Position numbers and translations under genes: made by a program
In this document: positions 11,300 to 21,670 of the stretch, piece by piece
Numbering within the stretch: position 1 is the first letter of the stretch
How the letters are laid out: the number at the start of each line of letters is the position of its first letter
Notes under the pieces: generated by a model
The model's database searches: none
Told to the model about the DNA's origin: nothing
Seen by the model: only the letters and a program-made list of their open reading frames with translations
Assembly: GCF_963924675.1 (NCBI RefSeq)
Contig: NC_089231.1
Coordinates: forward strand, 70,855,691 to 70,919,690
DNA: 64,000 nt
DNA from: Phocoena phocoena
Lineage: Eukaryota > Chordata > Mammalia > Artiodactyla > Phocoenidae
Direction of reading: 5' to 3'

Positions 11300-11470
11300 G
11301 GTCTGATCCCAAGACCTGGCTCTGCTGGGGCTTGCTGTGTGATCTTGTGCAAACTTACCTACCCACTCTGAGCCTGTTTTCCCACCTGAGGATCATTCCT
11401 CTCCTTCCTACCTCGCAGGGCTGGTGTGAGACTTTAAATATGATCATGGTTCTGAGTAGGCGTCTAAAAA
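11300..11470 (+). repeat. MIR SINE
   Basis: tgctgtgtgatcttgtgcaaa, actctgagcctgttttcccac and ctcgcagggctggtgtgag follow MIR order. Confidence 0.75.
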
Positions 11471-12674
11471 GAAAAAAAATATATATGAAATCCTTAATTT
11501 CTTTTTGGTGGGGGCAAGGCCCGCTTTGCTGCATTCCCTAGATAACTCTCCAATTTTCCTCTTAACTGTGAGGAGCCGGTCTGGGCAGAAAAGGGATCAC
11601 TTTTCAGGCTTCCTTTTCAGGCTTCAGGAGGAAAGTGTTCAGGGAATTTACATCATGCTCTGTTCCAGAGGAAAACCCTTGTAACAGGCCATGAAACTCA
11701 ACAGGGAGAAGGTGGAAATGGTAATAATTTAAGAAAAGGAAAAACAAAGCGACTCGAATCAACTATGATAACATATGAGGGAAGTGCTGGGTGGTTTTTT
11801 TTCTCCCCCACAGACTTCCTGGCTTCATCTCCATCACCAGCTTCTGGATGGGCCATGGGCTGCTAGGTAATTCCTTTTGGGAGCCGTTTATGGATATGGC
11901 CTTCCCTTTCCATCATGCCCTGCGCTACTCCTTCCTCTTCGTCTTGAGATGCATTCTGAAAGGAAACGGCTCATCAGGCCCCTCCTCATCTTGATTTCAG
12001 GGTAAAGCATCCCTCTCCAGGCTGTCCAGAAACAAGTGTGAGGAACTGGCCCCTTGGAAGGAACACCACCACCAGCCATTATTCAGGGAGGAACCAGTCC
12101 TTCTCCCTCTCAGGCCTGAGGGCAGCCCGTGGGCAGCAGCTCCATAACTGCCCGCTAAATCAAGGGGTCTGGCAGGAGGTGCATTCCTCTGGCCGTTTCC
12201 TTCCTCATTTGCTTCATGAACGAGAATCTTCTGGATGAAATAGTTGAGTTGCAGTCAGGTGGTCACTCACACTCCATCCTTACATCTGACTTGGCAGGCG
12301 TGTTTCATCAACACCCCAGCTTGACAGGTGGAGCCCAGAAGCATCATGGTGGCACGTAAGGTGAGATGGGGCTGGATGACACCTGCCTGGGGCCCGCTGT
12401 GTGACCTCCTACACTCCTGGGTCTATGAAGACACTTCATTTATAAAGTGGGGAAAGAAATTTCTTCCTTATTTTGTGGAGAAGAGGGGAAGTATACATAG
12501 AAATGTCCTGCCTTGTACAGACAGGAAGTTGAAAAAAATAAAAACATGGAAAAGGTAACTACCATTGACTTGTGTGTTAAGGGCCTCGGAGAGGTTTAGT
12601 AACTGGGCCAAGGGAAAGAGGGTTGGAATTGGGTTTGAAGCCTGGTGTTTAGACTGGACTCCAGGGTTCTTCTT
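11471..12674. other. Mostly unrecognised
   Basis: Includes two weak MIR-like scraps (12380-12460 plus strand; 12560-12680 minus strand) that I do not call separately. A polypyrimidine tract followed by cag near 11812 resembles a splice acceptor (see findings). Confidence 0.35.
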
Positions 12675-12688
12675 TCAACTAGGTATGT

Positions 12689-12942
12689 TTTGTTTTGTTT
12701 TTTTAATTTATTTATTTTATTTATTTTTGGCTGTGCTGGGTCTTTGTTGCGGTGCGCAGGCTTCTCATTGCAGTGGCTTCTCTTTGTTGCAGAGCACGGG
12801 CTCTAGGCACACGGGCTCAGGAGTTGTGGCACATGGGCTTAGTTGCTCCGTGGCATGTGAGATCTTCCTGGACCAGGGCTCGAACCTGTATCCCCTGCAC
12901 TGGCAGACAGATTCTTAACCACTGCGCCACCAAGGAAGTCCC
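12689..12942 (-). mobile_element. CHR-type SINE, intermediate length
   Basis: Reverse SINE with T-rich left end, ggctctaggcacacgggctc body and caccaaggaagtccc head. A perfect 14-bp target duplication, tcaactaggtatgt, lies at 12675-12688 and 12943-12956. Confidence 0.95.
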
Positions 12943-12956
12943 TCAACTAGGTATGT

Positions 12957-13335
12957 ATCCTACATCACAGCAAGGTCACTAACATTTTGTTGGAGAAGTG
13001 ACACTGCCTGTGTCCTTGGTACCTCCTGGCTTCTCACTATACCTCACCTTCCCCAGAAAACACTTCATTTGTAAAGACAGACGTTCTCTCTTCCCCTTCA
13101 TCAAAACTTACTTGACTGGGGACCCATTCTTTTAGAGCTCAGCCTTCAGCCTACTGTCATACGTCAAAATCCAGAGAGATGTTTCCAATCCAGAATCAAA
13201 ATCAAATAAGTACAGAGGCCAGAGCAGATGTAGTGAATGTGAGAGGCAGTCATATGTGAGGCATCGGGGAACACTGGGGTCTGGGGCAAATCCTAATTGT
13301 GTACATTAATTATCTCAATTCAAAATAAAAAAATT
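12957..13335. other. No recognisable feature
   Basis: Unique-looking sequence between two SINEs. Confidence 0.4.
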
Positions 13336-13548
13336 GGGCTTCCCTGGTGGCGCAGTGGTTGAGAGTCCTCCTGCCGATGCAGGGGACGCAGGTTCGTGCC
13401 CCGGTCCGGGAGGATCCCACATGCCGTGGAGCAGCTGGGCCCATGGGCCATGGCCGCTGAGCCTGCGTGTCCGGAGCCTGTGCTCCGCAACGGGAGAGGC
13501 CGCAGCAATGAGAGGCCCGCGTACCACAAAACAAACAAACAAACAAAC
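13336..13548 (+). mobile_element. Compact CHR-type SINE
   Basis: Head gggcttccctggtggcgcag at the left, tail (aaac)n at the right. The box B region is caggttcgtgccccg. Short target duplication aaaaaaatt at 13327-13335 and 13549-13557. It keeps the compact body gccatggccgctgagcctgc. Confidence 0.92.
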
Positions 13549-13557
13549 AAAAAAATT

Positions 13558-13700
13558 AATTATCCTAAATCAAAAATCATTTGAAAATTTATGATTTAAA
13601 TAAATCATTACATTGAAATATTAAGCATTAAATATATTTAAATAAATTATTAAATGAATTGGTCATTTAAAAGTAATTATCCCACTTAAACATTTAAAAA
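13558..13700. other. AT-rich tract
   Basis: Very AT-rich, with repeated ttaaataaa and catttaaa words. No family assigned. Confidence 0.4.
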
Positions 13701-13784
13701 TATTTAACAGAGATAAAAATAGGCCAGGGGGCCCCATGTGGCTCACAGACCACTTGTAACTTTCTCTCTAATTCAGCTTCTATG

Positions 13785-13867
13785 CTCTGCAGAGGAAATG
13801 CAATTTGCCCAGGCCACATTGCTGACAAGGTGGCTGAAGCCACAGTGGTTTCAAAGCCACGTTTCTC
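13785..13867 (-). repeat. MIR SINE fragment (split by L1)
   Basis: aatttgcccaggccacattgctgac and ggtttcaaagccacgtttctc read as a reverse MIR. It continues after the L1 insertion at 14289-14330. Confidence 0.6.
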
Positions 13868-14273
13868 AAATACCATATGCTAGCACATATATATGGAATT
13901 TAAGAAAAAAAATGTCATGAAAAACCTAGGGGTAAGACAGGAATAAAGACACAGACCTACTAGAGAATGGACTTGAGGATATGGGGAGGGGGAAGGGTAA
14001 GCTCTGACAATGCCAGAGAGAGAGGCATGGACATATATACACTACCAAACATAAGGTAGATAGCTAGTGGGAAGCAGCCGCATAGCACAGGGAGATCAGC
14101 TCGGTGCTTTGTGACCACCTAGAGGGGTGGGATAGGGAGGGTGGGAGGGAGACGCAAGAGGGAAGAGATATGGGAACATATGTATATGTATAGCTGATTC
14201 ACTTTGTTATACAGCAGAAACTAACACACCATTGTAAAGCAATTATACCCCAATAAAGATGTAAAAAAAAAAA
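13868..14273 (+). mobile_element. 5'-truncated L1 3' end
   Basis: The last part of a LINE-1: end of ORF2 and 3' UTR, with catatatacactaccaaacat, gggaagcagccgcatagcac, ttgttatacagcagaaac and ccaataaagatgt followed by poly-A. A 15-bp target duplication, aaagccacgtttctc, lies at 13853-13867 and 14274-14288. The same 3' UTR type occurs reversed at 59785-60155, and it differs from that of the larger L1 at 26124-31599. Confidence 0.93.
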
Positions 14274-14288
14274 AAAGCCACGTTTCTC

Positions 14289-14889
14289 TACTCCGAGTCC
14301 AGTACTTGTTCTACTCTGAGCTCTAACTGATTCACACTATTGTGTTACTGGCTGACTGAGCCTTTGTGTTATTCTTAGAAAGGTAACAGTCATGCTAGAA
14401 ATCTACACATAGGAAACATTTGAGAGTAGAGGCGCCCCTTGGCAGGTGTCCTAAGGGTTCATCTCTGCATTTCCAAGGAGGAAGGAGCGTCCTCACTGCT
14501 CACAGGAAGTGTCGATGCCCATTACTTCCTTTTTGTTTTCAGGCAAGAGAGGCTTCTCAGGCTGCGCGGCTCCATCTTAGGGGACCAGCTCATCAGTTTC
14601 CTGCCACCCACCGCTCCCCAGGAACCAACCTGGTAATGAATGCAAAGCAATGCCAACTCCTGCTATTTTCCTGTGCTTTCTTGGAGAAGGAAGCACGATG
14701 CCCGTTATTTGAATTCTGTGACCTTTGCAAACGTATGCCTGCTTATTCCATTCTGTTGCAGAGGTAAATGTGAAAACCCACGTGATGCAGGAGGAAAATG
14801 AGAGATCCTCCGAAGTTTCCCTTGGTTCTGGCTTGGTGATGTAGGTACAAAGAAAACACATGATGTTTTCAGAGAGTTGATTTGTGCAA
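14289..14889. other. Mostly unrecognised
   Basis: Begins with the MIR remainder (ctactccgagtccagtacttg), then unique-looking sequence. Open frames near 14420-14930 have no recognisable domain. Confidence 0.4.
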
Positions 14890-15140
14890 TTCACAGGTTT
14901 TGAGTAGCCTCTATTTTCCCTTCTCAAAAATGGGGAGAATATGGGAATTCCAGTCTAGTGGTTTGGAGTCAGCTCTTTCACTGCCAAGGGCCCAGGTTCG
15001 ATCCCTTGTCAGGGAACTAAGACCCCACAAGCCATGAGGCATGGCCAAAAAAAAAAAAATGGGGAGAATGTAAAGATGAAACCAGGAAACACAGCCCAGG
15101 TGGCCAGCACAGCGTCTTCCACATAGTAAGAACTCAATAA
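14890..15140 (+). repeat. MIR SINE split by a short SINE
   Basis: gtagcctctattttccc and aaaatggggagaat precede the SINE. Then gtaaagatgaaaccagg and ttccacatagtaagaactcaataaa complete the MIR tail. Confidence 0.75.
14941..15054 (+). mobile_element. Short tRNA-derived CHR-type SINE
   Basis: gggaattccagtctagtggtttgg head, box B cccaggttcgatccc, ending catggcc plus poly-A. A perfect 15-bp target duplication, aaaaatggggagaat, lies at 14926-14940 and 15055-15069. Confidence 0.95.
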
Positions 15141-15162
15141 AGAAGGACAATAGTGTGACTCA

Positions 15163-15282
15163 GGGAGCTCCCTGGTGGCCTACTGGTTAGGATTCCAGGC
15201 TTTCACTGCTGTGACCCGGACTCAATCCCTGGTCGGGGAACTGAGATCCTGCAAGCTGCGTGGTGCGGCCAAAAAAAAAAAA

Positions 15283-15283
<1 letters not shown>
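15163..15283 (+). mobile_element. Short tRNA-derived CHR-type SINE
   Basis: gggagctccctggtggccta head, gactcaatccctggtcggg middle, gtgcggcc then poly-A. The tail runs into a (TA)n tract. No clear target duplication is visible because the 3' flank has been replaced by the microsatellite. Confidence 0.88.

Positions 15284-15285
<2 letters not shown>

Positions 15286-15313
<28 letters not shown>
15286..15313. repeat. (TA)n microsatellite
   Basis: A run of alternating t and a grown at the poly-A tail of the preceding SINE. Confidence 0.9.
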
Positions 15314-15342
15314 GTAATATAAGTCTTAAAAGAAGATGTACT

Positions 15343-15705
15343 GGGGACTTCCCTGGTGGCACAGTGGTTAAGAATCCGCCTGCCAATTCAGGGAACACGG
15401 GTTCGAGCCCTGGTCCGGGAAGATCCCACATGCCATGGAGCAACTAAGCCCGTGCACCACAACTACTGAGTCTGTGCTCTAGAGCCCACGAGCCACAACT
15501 ACTGAGCCCACACATGGCAACTACCGAAGCCCGCGTGCCTAGAGCCCATGCTCCGCAAAAAGAGAAGCCACCACAATGAGAAGCCCGTGCACCGCAACGA
15601 AGAGTAGCCCCCGCTCTCCGCGACTAGAGAAAGCCCACGTGCAGCAATGAAGACCCAACGCAGCCAAAAACAAAATTAAAAAATTTTTTTAAATTAATTA
15701 AATAA
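15343..15705 (+). mobile_element. Long CHR-type SINE with intact box B
   Basis: Head ggacttccctggtggcacagtg, then acgggttcgagccctgg, whose ggttcgagccc fits the Pol III box B consensus. Several cacaactactga units follow, then gaagacccaacgcagcc and an A-rich tail. It is the most complete long copy in the window. Confidence 0.93.
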
Positions 15706-15784
15706 ATAAAAGATATTCATGAAGGGAAGGCTCATTTTAAAAAAAGGATGTATTAGGAAAAACAATGGCATTGGTGGGCAATGA

Positions 15785-16020
15785 AAGTAGCAAGCACATT
15801 TACAGTGCTTACTAGATTCTAGGCACTTCATACAAATTGACCTATTTAATCCTCACAACAGTCTATGATTACCCTCACTTTACAGATGCAGAGACTGAAT
15901 CACAGAGAGGTCAAGTAACTTGCCCTCGGTCACAATGCAGGAAAATCGGTGGAGCCAGGATTTGCACTCCAGTCGTCTGACTGCAGAGGCCATGCTTTTA
16001 ATCATTATACTATCTACTGT
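15785..16020 (-). repeat. MIR SINE, near full length
   Basis: Complete reverse MIR: cacatttacagtgcttactag, ttaatcctcacaacagtctatg, gactgaatcacagagagg, agtcgtctgactgcagagg and a tactatctact end. Confidence 0.9.
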
Positions 16021-16796
16021 CTCTTTCTAGGCTCTGGCTGAGGAAATTGTGGCTACAAACAAAACAACAAAGAACAACTGAATAAACAAACATCATGGCC
16101 CATAAAAACATCTAAAGAGAGACGCTGAAAAGATACAAAGTTCATGTTGTCTCAGGGGAGCAGTCTCAGAACACTGGGGAAGGCTTCTCCCCTTGCTGGT
16201 CCTCAGTTTCCTGATCCGGAGTACATCTGGGGAGATGTCCTCCACTGTCTCTTCCCATCTGGGGTCCTGGGTTTCTGCACAGCCCCTTAGCTGCCAGCTA
16301 CAGAGCCAGGAGGCCGGAGATGCTGTGAAATTCAGGTCACATGGGCTGAAATGCTCTGCTCATTTCCCAGCAGGACCTGCCTCCCCACAGGCTCCCAATG
16401 TACCCAGCAAAATGGAAACCAGAGAGACTGAACGCTTTTATCAAAGGAGCAACTCTGGAGAAGCCGGGAGGCTGTGAAGCCTTGGGAAGGCAAATCAAAG
16501 GCAAACTTTGAGGACACACTTTGTGAAGCGAAAGAACATTCCATTGTGCTTCCAACAGCGTGATCCACTCTATGGAAGGTAATTTACTTGGAGCAGAGCG
16601 AGGCTGCGTCTGTTCATGTCTCCAGGCTGAAAAAGCAGACCCAGAAGGGAAGTCGGACGAGCATGCAGCAATCTGTTTGTCAGATAATTAGCATAAAAAT
16701 GTTGCTTTTCCCTCACCTCTTGAATTATTTGGGTGCTTCAAGAAAAATCTTCCGTCCTCAAATTTTATATAGAAACACAATTGTAAACAGAGGTTT
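16021..16796. other. No recognisable feature
   Basis: Unique-looking sequence. Open frames at 16193-16568 on both strands carry no recognisable domain. Confidence 0.4.
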
Positions 16797-17010
16797 ATTC
16801 TATCTCTATCTATCTATCTATCCATCTATCCATCTATCCATCTTGCTATATAGATACCTATCTGAATGTATATTAGATATATATTAGATCCTTTCTTTCT
16901 TTTTCTTTCTAGCTATCTATCTGTACCTATCTGAATATATATTAAACATATGATCGTATCCTTTTTCTTTCTGCCCGCCTATTATCTATCTATAGAATCT
17001 CATCTGTATA
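16797..17010. repeat. (TCTA)/(CATC)n microsatellite cluster
   Basis: Interrupted tetranucleotide runs tctatctatctatccatcta, a tctttctttttcttt part, then tattatctatctatag. This is a compound microsatellite. Confidence 0.85.
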
Positions 17011-17059
17011 TATAATATAAGGGAATCTAATATGTATCAGAGAATGAGAGAGAGAATCT

Positions 17060-17300
17060 ATGTATCAGGCACTGTGCCAGGCTCTGGGGATTCAGTGATG
17101 TCCAAGACACACATGATAAGAGCTCATGAAACTCATGGAATTTATCATCTAGGGGATTATAACCCAGCTGCTATATACTGGGTTGCAGCAAGCATGGAGG
17201 AGGGGGAAGTTGGGGAACCAAGGGGAGACCCCAAATCAGCCTAAAGGGTGGGGAGAAATGATAGTAGTCAGGGAAGGATCCCTGGAGAAAGATACTATCA
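17060..17300 (-). repeat. L2 LINE 3' fragment
   Basis: Reverse L2 end: atgtatcaggcactgtgccag, gctctggggattcagtgatg, catctaggggattataac and gtcagggaaggatccctgg. Confidence 0.75.
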
Positions 17301-17729
17301 CACAAAAAACACTGGACTGAAATTCAGGATCAACATCTATACTTTCTGCCCCTTTCTTTTTACATAATAATGAACATGTCAGTTTCCCTAGTGACCTGGG
17401 TGGTCTCCTGCATGAAATCAAGTCAGCATTTCTCAAAGGATGTACCACAGAACACTTGTCCTTCATGAAATTCTGTGAAAGAAGGGTTTCCTGGCCAACT
17501 AGGTATGAGATACCCACACGGGATCTTCCTCTACTGAGAATACATATTACATTTTAAGGTATAATGAAGGCTCTGACAATTCTGCAGTAAAAAAAACCAA
17601 TAGTAACTGAATTTAACTCCACTTCCAAAACTTCTCTGAAATACATGTTTTTAAAGTAGAATTTCACTATTGTAGGATTCCACAGGAGGCTTTTTGCAAA
17701 GTGCAGAAACACAACTCTGTTATTAGAAG
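17301..17729. other. Possible old DNA-transposon relic
   Basis: The part 17410-17500 (agcatttctcaaaggatgtacc and ttcatgaaattctgtgaaag) resembles hAT-type non-autonomous repeats, but I cannot name the family. Confidence 0.3.
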
Positions 17730-18040
17730 TAGCTTACATGTGCATATCACTTTAAATTTTACAAGCACGTTCATAACATCCTGCTTGATTCTCACAAAAA
17801 GTCTGTGAAGGTGATGCGACAGACCCTCCCTCCCTCTCTTCCTCTTTCTTTCCTTCCTTCCTCCCTCCCTTCCTGCCTCCCTACCTTCTTTCTTTCCTTC
17901 CCTCAACATTTTTTGGAATGCCTCCCTGGACAAGAATTCAACAATTACAAAACATGAGGAAACTGAAGTCTACAGAGAAGTAGTGATCTCCCCCAGGTCA
18001 TCAAGAGCTGGAGTTAAAGACCAGGAGGTGTAACCCAGGG
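17730..18040 (-). repeat. MIR SINE with internal microsatellite
   Basis: Reverse MIR ends (catatcactttaaattttac and aacatgaggaaactgaagtc, gtcatcaagagctggag) flank a pyrimidine microsatellite at 17820-17905. Confidence 0.7.
17820..17905. repeat. (CCTT)/(CCCT)n microsatellite
   Basis: ccctccctccctctcttcc then ttccttccttcctccctccc. It lies within the MIR at 17730-18040. Confidence 0.9.
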
Positions 18041-18356
18041 GAAAATCAAAGAAGCAGCCAGTCAAGGCCACAGGCCTTGCTATCTTACCTCCCGATAAAG
18101 AGTCACAAACTCAAACCCTCCAGAGGCCGGAGAGTGGCAGCATCAATGAGCCTAGTAGGCCAAGTGTAGGGCAATAGGGAGTGGTGGTGACTGAGGCAAA
18201 GTAGAGAACAGAGTCCTTCCAGGAGAGGGTGGCCACCACTCAGCTCCAGCTGATGTTACTATGTGGAAATCCAGGCCTGGTATTGGCAGATTTCTTGACT
18301 TCCTGGGGAGCTTTAAATCTAGATTTTTATGTGAAAACTCTAGATGATTCTTGGCC
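18041..18356. other. No recognisable feature
   Basis: Unique-looking sequence up to the next SINE. Confidence 0.4.
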
Positions 18357-18371
18357 ACAAGTTCAATTTTT

Positions 18372-18578
18372 TTTTTTTTTTTTTTGTGGTACGCGGGCCT
18401 CTCACTGTTGTGACCTCTCCCGTTGCGGAGCACAGGCTCCGGACGCGCAGGCTCAGCAGCTATGGCTCACGGGCCCGGCCGCTCCGTGGCATGTGGGATC
18501 TTCCCGGACCGGGGCACGAACCCGCGTCCCCTGCATCGGCAGGCGGACTCTCAACCACTGTGCCACCAGAGAAGCCCC
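18372..18578 (-). mobile_element. Compact CHR-type SINE
   Basis: Poly-T left end, gtggtacgcgggcctctcac, and reverse head accagagaagcccc. A perfect 15-bp target duplication, acaagttcaattttt, lies at 18357-18371 and 18579-18593. Confidence 0.95.
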
Positions 18579-18689
18579 ACAAGTTCAATTTTTATGGGGG
18601 CCTCCACATATGCTGATGGGCTGAATTTGACTCAGAGGGCACTGGTTAGAACCACCCGCCAATGAATATGCTTCCACCACAGCACTTGG

Positions 18690-18862
18690 CACCCCTTCAT
18701 ATACTTATTTACTTACATACCTATTCTCTTTCCCCACAACTGGGTTGTAACCCCCTTGAGGGGAGGGATTGTGGCTTAATCCTCTTTGCATGTCCCAGCG
18801 CACTTCATGGGGCTGGCACGTAAAAGGACATAATAAATGGTTATTGAATGAATGCTTACATT
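18690..18862 (+). repeat. L2 LINE 3' end
   Basis: Clear L2 tail: aacccccttgaggggagggatt, ctttgcatgtcccagcgcac, and aaatggttattgaatgaatg. Confidence 0.85.
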
Positions 18863-18925
18863 CCCTCCCTCTACAGCAGCTGAAAAATAAATATATAATA
18901 GCTTTTAATTAAAAAGAAATGGGAT

Positions 18926-19128
18926 GGGGCTTCCCTGGTGGCGCAGTGGTTGAGAGTCCGCCTGCCAATGCAGGGGACACGGGTTCGTGCCCCGGTCCGG
19001 GAAGATCCCACATACCATGCAGCGGCTAGGCCCGCGAGCCATGGCCGCTGGGCCTGCGCATCCGGAGCCTGTGCTCCGCAACGGGAGAGGCCACAACAGT
19101 GAGAGGCCCGCGTACCGCAAAAAAGAAA
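18926..19128 (+). mobile_element. Compact CHR-type SINE
   Basis: Head ggggcttccctggtggcgcag, box B region gggttcgtgccccgg, compact body and A-rich tail. Target duplication aaaaagaaatgggat (18911-18925) and aaaaagaaatggaat (19129-19143). Confidence 0.95.
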
Positions 19129-19143
19129 AAAAAGAAATGGAAT

Positions 19144-19519
19144 GAAATATGCCTGAGAATCCTAGTCTTTGACAGGAGGCAGCGTGTTAAGGAGAAAGAT
19201 TTTCAAATTATGTTTGCCACTGATGCTCCCAAAAGACTAAAAAAGTTTTCTGATGCAGTCTCAGCTGGTGAAATCTTCTTCTCAGTTCTGCACTGCTACG
19301 AACGCTCACTCTGTTTGGAAAGGTCTCAAAGAACGAGAAGATTGCTTGTTAAAACAGGTTCCCGCCCTTGTCAGCCAGTTCTACTGGCGAGGAATCCCAA
19401 CACTCCCTCAGCTGACCTCACAGCCATCATGTGGACTGTTACTCCCTGGAAATGTCTTTTCTGACAATAACGACGCACTAAGACTAATTACAAACTGCCT
19501 CCAATGAGAGATATGGTCC
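19144..19519. other. No recognisable feature
   Basis: Unique-looking sequence. An open frame (19099-19464, plus strand) runs out of the SINE into this stretch and is taken as chance. Confidence 0.4.
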
Positions 19520-19755
19520 AGCAGCCTGAGGGTTTAACCACCGGCTTCGAAATGACAGAGCTCAGTTGGAATCCCTGATTTGGCACAACTACCTAGGTGA
19601 TACTGAGCCAGAGACTGAGCCTCTCTGAACCTCAGTTTCTTTTTCTCAAAAATGGGATAATAATGCCTACCTTATAGTTTTGTTACTGACGGTTGGGAAT
19701 AGTATATGTGAAAGGCTTGGCATATAATGGGTGCTGAATAAATGACAGCCACCAT
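19520..19755 (+). repeat. MIR SINE, near full length
   Basis: accaccggcttcgaaatgacag, ctctctgaacctcagtttc, aaaatgggataataatgcc, gtgctgaataaatgacagcc all fit MIR. Confidence 0.85.
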
Positions 19756-20129
19756 CATTTAAGGGGATGGTTCCCAAACTTCTTTTAAGCAGCAGTATTC
19801 TTTTTCAAATTAAATCATACCTGGAACCCTGACATGAGAAAAAAAGCCAATCTCCCTCATTCCCAGGCTTAGCTTCCCTTCACTTTCCCTTGGGGGAAAC
19901 TCTGCAGACCTCTGGGACTCTAAGGAACACAGTCTGAAAGCCATAGGTCTAGTCTAACTGTCTCTTTCCAGGAGGTAAAGACTGAATTCCAGGTGGGGAT
20001 GTAGCACCCTTAGGACACACAGGGAGTATTCAAAGGAACTGGGACTGGGACCCAGGAAGCTGGGTTCCTAGGCTGGTTGGTGGTAAGAGGTCCACAGGAT
20101 GGAGATGAAAATCAATAGCTGAGGGATCT
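19756..20129. other. Possible decayed hAT-type repeat
   Basis: ggttcccaaacttctttta at 19770 and ggaacacagtctgaaagcc at 19924 look like the two ends of an old non-autonomous DNA element. Family uncertain. Confidence 0.3.
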
Positions 20130-20340
20130 CTCCAGCCTGGTTCATATCCTGGATCTATCTCCACTGCCTGTGTGACAATGAGTGGGTCATCTCCCCTTTA
20201 TGAAACTCAGCCTCCCCCTCTGTACAATGGAGACCATGATGAGTACCTAACTTGCAAAGCCATTACGAGAGAGAAATAATATACAGAAAAGCACCAAGCA
20301 GGGTGCTTGTCCCATAGATGACAATGCACAGAAAACGAAT
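20130..20340 (+). repeat. MIR SINE
   Basis: ctgcctgtgtgacaatgagtg, cctccccctctgtacaatgg and gcaccaagcagggtgcttg follow MIR order. Confidence 0.75.
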
Positions 20341-20369
20341 AGTAGAAGCAATAGAAATCAATGTAACCA

Positions 20370-20535
20370 TATTAACAATACCTTGTGCCTGTACAGAAAT
20401 TCACAAAGGGTTTTAATAGTCGTTTTATCCTCATAACCACCAATGAGGTAGTGATTATTCCCCCCATTGTGCAGACAAAAAAAAAAAAAAGAAACTCTAA
20501 GAGATGTAGTCATTTGCCCCAGATCACATAAGTAA
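20370..20535 (-). repeat. MIR SINE
   Basis: Reverse MIR: ttttatcctcataaccacc, aatgaggtagtgattattcc, gtcatttgccccagatcac. It ends where the mariner MITE begins. Confidence 0.8.
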
Positions 20536-20537
20536 TA

Positions 20538-20615
20538 TTGGGTTGGCCAAAAGGTTCGTTCGGGTTTTTCCGTAAGATGTTGGAAAACCCTGAACTAACT
20601 TTTTGGCCAACCCAA
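20538..20615. mobile_element. Mariner-derived fold-back MITE
   Basis: A 78-bp near-palindrome. The left terminus ttgggttggccaaaaggttc and the right terminus ctttttggccaacccaa are inverted copies, with gttcgttcgggtttttcc facing ggaaaaccctgaactaac. A ta lies just left (20536-20537), as mariner insertion demands; the right flank is ca, consistent with a mutated target copy. It carries no transposase. The RNA could fold into one long hairpin. Cattle have a large microRNA family (miR-2284/2285) reported to derive from such mariner hairpins, and the left arm aaaaggttcgttcgggtttt resembles that family as I remember it. Confidence 0.9.
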
Positions 20616-21670
20616 CAGAATGGTGGAAGCGGGTTTTATCAATAGATTTATCTTCTGGCAAGGGTCTACTGACCTGACACTGCCCTACTGCCACACTCCC
20701 ATCTAGCTGGACTGATGGGCTTTCCACAAAAGTACCCTGGGTCACAAGTGGCTAATACACGGCATATAGACCACCACTCTCCACTTCTGAGCTCATGGCA
20801 GACATTGCTAATCAATCCCCACAGTCTTCCCCACTGAGCCTCAGCATCTTTCCTTGTGCAGGGCTATTGTAAATGGGCAGCCATTTATGAGAGATTGGTG
20901 TTGGGTCCAGGAGCAGCAACTCTTTGCTCTTATCCCACCCTCCCCCACCAGTCCCAGTGTCCTGCCCTGGGCAGTCCTGAGCCCAGGAACCTGGGCTGCT
21001 ATGCCTCACTGAGTACACAGGGCTCAGCACTGGTTGGGTCACTAGGACATCTTCCTTTGTCCTCTGGCTCTCTGCCCAGGGATGCCTGAGAAAAGAAACA
21101 GCTATTACAGAAAGAGCTATTTGTGCTTCAAAAATATCCTTTATCTAGGTGTTGAATCACATAATTAGGAGTCCTTCCCAATAAGACTGAAGCTCCCACC
21201 TGTACTGATCACCACTGTCCATACTCCTCCCACCTCCCCACTGAATTTAGCTCCCTGCCTGCTGCCAGTCCCAAGCAATTTTCTTGGACTTGAATTAGAT
21301 GCCAGTGAGAGCCTGCTTGTCCCAAATGGGTCCCCTTGAGACTTATGCCTTTCCAGGGCGGGAGGAGAGAGAGGATCATTCAGGACCCGTTTGAGTCCTG
21401 GGTGTTTTGTTTTAAAGACACACTGGGTTGGAGGAGTGGAAAACAATCTCAGACACTTGCTTCTAGTTTTGTCATGGTTGTTCCCACTTCCTCCTTCCCT
21501 GATGCTCACAGTTGTTCTTCTCTGGTTTGATGGGGGAAAAATATGATACGCTGCTGCAGAGCAGAGGCGGCAGTCACTTTATGATCACAACGTATGCAGC
21601 TCACTTCACAGTTACACACAGCTGACAGCTCTACTGTGTTTCTGAAAGTTACTAACACCTACCCCACATC
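20616..21670. other. No recognisable feature
   Basis: About 1 kb with no repeat I can name. Open frames occur on both strands with no domains. Confidence 0.4.

Noticed and set aside
14985..15020. tRNA-like box B words inside SINEs as tRNA genes
   Set aside because: The bodies do not fold as tRNA and continue into SINE-specific tails. They are tRNA-derived SINEs.
15286..15313. (TA)n tract as a TATA promoter
   Set aside because: It is a microsatellite grown from a SINE poly-A tail. No initiator or transcript evidence.
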